Source of the DNA: Pseudomonadota bacterium
GTDB taxonomy: Bacteria; Pseudomonadota; Gammaproteobacteria; Burkholderiales; Ferrovaceae
Assembly (NCBI GenBank): GCA_021828745.1
Contig: JAJZDE010000077.1
Coordinates: 1 to 6,145, forward strand
Length of the DNA stretch: 6,145 bases
Reading direction: 5' to 3'
The position numbers and the translations under genes are program-made. Below are positions 5,469-6,145 of this stretch, piece after piece. The notes under the pieces were generated by a model. It was not told where the DNA came from and made no database searches. It saw only the letters and a list, made by a program, of their open reading frames with translations. Every line of letters starts with the position of its first letter. The first letter of the stretch is position 1.

Positions 5469-6145
5469 GTGGATCCGTTTTCTGACGCTGAAGAACTCGT
5501 GCGCATGGATGCGTGGTGGAGGGCAGCCAACTATCTGTCGGTGGGCCAGATCTATCTGAAGGATAACCCGCTGCTCGAGCGTCCGCTCACCCTGGAAGAC
5601 GTCAAGCCCCGCCTGCTCGGGCATTGGGGAACGACGCCCGGACTTAATTTCATCTACGTTCACCTGAACCGGGCCATTCTGGAACGGGACCTTTCCATGA
5701 TCTATCTGGCGGGGCCGGGTCATGGCGGGCCGGGGATGGTGGCCAATACCTGGCTGGAAGGCACCTACAGCGAAATCTATCCGCATATTTCCCGGGACCG
5801 GGCGGGGATGCGTCGCCTGTTCAAGCAGTTCTCCTTTCCGGGCGGAATTCCCAGTCATGTGGCACCGGAAACGCCCGGTTCGATCCATGAGGGCGGTGAG
5901 TTGGGGTACGCCCTTTCTCATGCCTACGGGGCCGTGTTTGACAACCCGGACCTGATCGCCTGCTGTGTGGTGGGGGATGGAGAAGCCGAAACCGGGCCCA
6001 TGGCCGCTTCCTGGCATTCCAACAAGTTTCTCGATCCGCGCCGGGACGGGGCCGTGCTGCCGATCCTGCACCTGAACGGCTACAAGATTGCGAATCCCAC
6101 GATATTGGGGCGTATGCCCGAGGACGAAGTGACGTCCCTGTTTCA
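5469..6145 (+). CDS. xfp: Phosphoketolase (xylulose-5-P / fructose-6-P), N-terminal part, truncated by window edge
   Basis: This thiamine-diphosphate enzyme cleaves xylulose 5-phosphate (and often fructose 6-phosphate) with phosphate to acetyl phosphate plus glyceraldehyde 3-phosphate (or erythrose 4-phosphate). The 225 codons seen are about a quarter of the roughly 800-residue family, and the frame is open at the window end. Motifs in order: [15 protein letters not shown] (16-30), [11 protein letters not shown] (51-61), GPGHGGP (82-88), [12 protein letters not shown] (127-138), the cofactor/Mg site GDGEAETGP (169-177) with Asn203 in [12 protein letters not shown]. His52, His85 and His130 match by spacing the active-site histidines 64, 97 and 142 of bifidobacterial enzymes. 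GTG 5469 is chosen for its GGAG (5461-5464, a short 4-base spacing) and because it gives the usual short lead before the first motif; ATG 5505 is a weaker alternative. Dual versus single substrate use cannot be judged from this part. Confidence 0.95.
   Translation, partial: MDPFSDAEELVRMDAWWRAANYLSVGQIYLKDNPLLERPLTLEDVKPRLLGHWGTTPGLNFIYVHLNRAILERDLSMIYLAGPGHGGPGMVANTWLEGTYSEIYPHISRDRAGMRRLFKQFSFPGGIPSHVAPETPGSIHEGGELGYALSHAYGAVFDNPDLIACCVVGDGEAETGPMAASWHSNKFLDPRRDGAVLPILHLNGYKIANPTILGRMPEDEVTSLF

Noticed and set aside
4031..5530. Long minus-strand open frame (499 codons) opposite clpA and the phosphoketolase start
   Set aside because: It lies antisense to well-conserved clpA, crosses into a second gene, and has low-complexity composition without motifs.

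Overview
The window is about 6.1 kb of GC-rich, tightly packed bacterial chromosome, most probably from a beta- or gammaproteobacterium or a close relative such as Acidithiobacillia. The protein types and gene neighbours point there: Bpt-type aminoacyl-tRNA-protein transferase, AlkK-like acyl-CoA ligase, a short CspA-type protein, an overlapping clpS-clpA pair and a proteobacterial-type phosphoketolase. A near-consensus sigma-32 promoter fits the same group. No mobile element, CRISPR array, tRNA or rRNA gene is visible. The genus cannot be told from this window.

Layout: (1) 1-435, minus strand: first 145 codons of bpt, cut by the window edge. (2) 436-590: divergent intergenic region with back-to-back promoter-like elements around a TATAAT and two tiny overlapping ORFs before the next gene. 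(3) 591-2201, plus: AlkK-type medium-chain fatty acyl-CoA ligase. (4) 2202-2299: short convergent gap with the intrinsic terminator of the cold-shock gene. (5) 2300-2503, minus: a 67-residue cold-shock protein. (6) 2504-2837: the only gene-free stretch over 300 bases. It is a divergent regulatory region with the cold-shock promoter and a structured leader on the minus strand, and a sigma-32-like promoter plus a G9 tract at the ribosome-binding site on the plus strand. (7) 2838-3146 clpS and 3143-5407 clpA, plus, overlapping by ATGA. (8) 5408-5468: short promoter region. (9) 5469-6145, plus: first 225 codons of a phosphoketolase, running off the window.

Functional theme: three of the six genes belong to the bacterial N-degron pathway. 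Bpt adds leucine to proteins starting with Asp or Glu, ClpS recognises N-terminal Leu/Phe/Tyr/Trp, and ClpA unfolds the captured protein into the ClpP protease. A cold-shock gene divergent from clpSA is a well-known proteobacterial arrangement (cspD-clpS-clpA in E. coli). The acyl-CoA ligase and the phosphoketolase are metabolic genes at the edges of this proteostasis block with no obvious mechanistic link to it. The gene content is ordinary conserved housekeeping. The more interesting signals lie in the intergenic DNA, above all the heat-shock-type promoter and the G9 tract before clpS.
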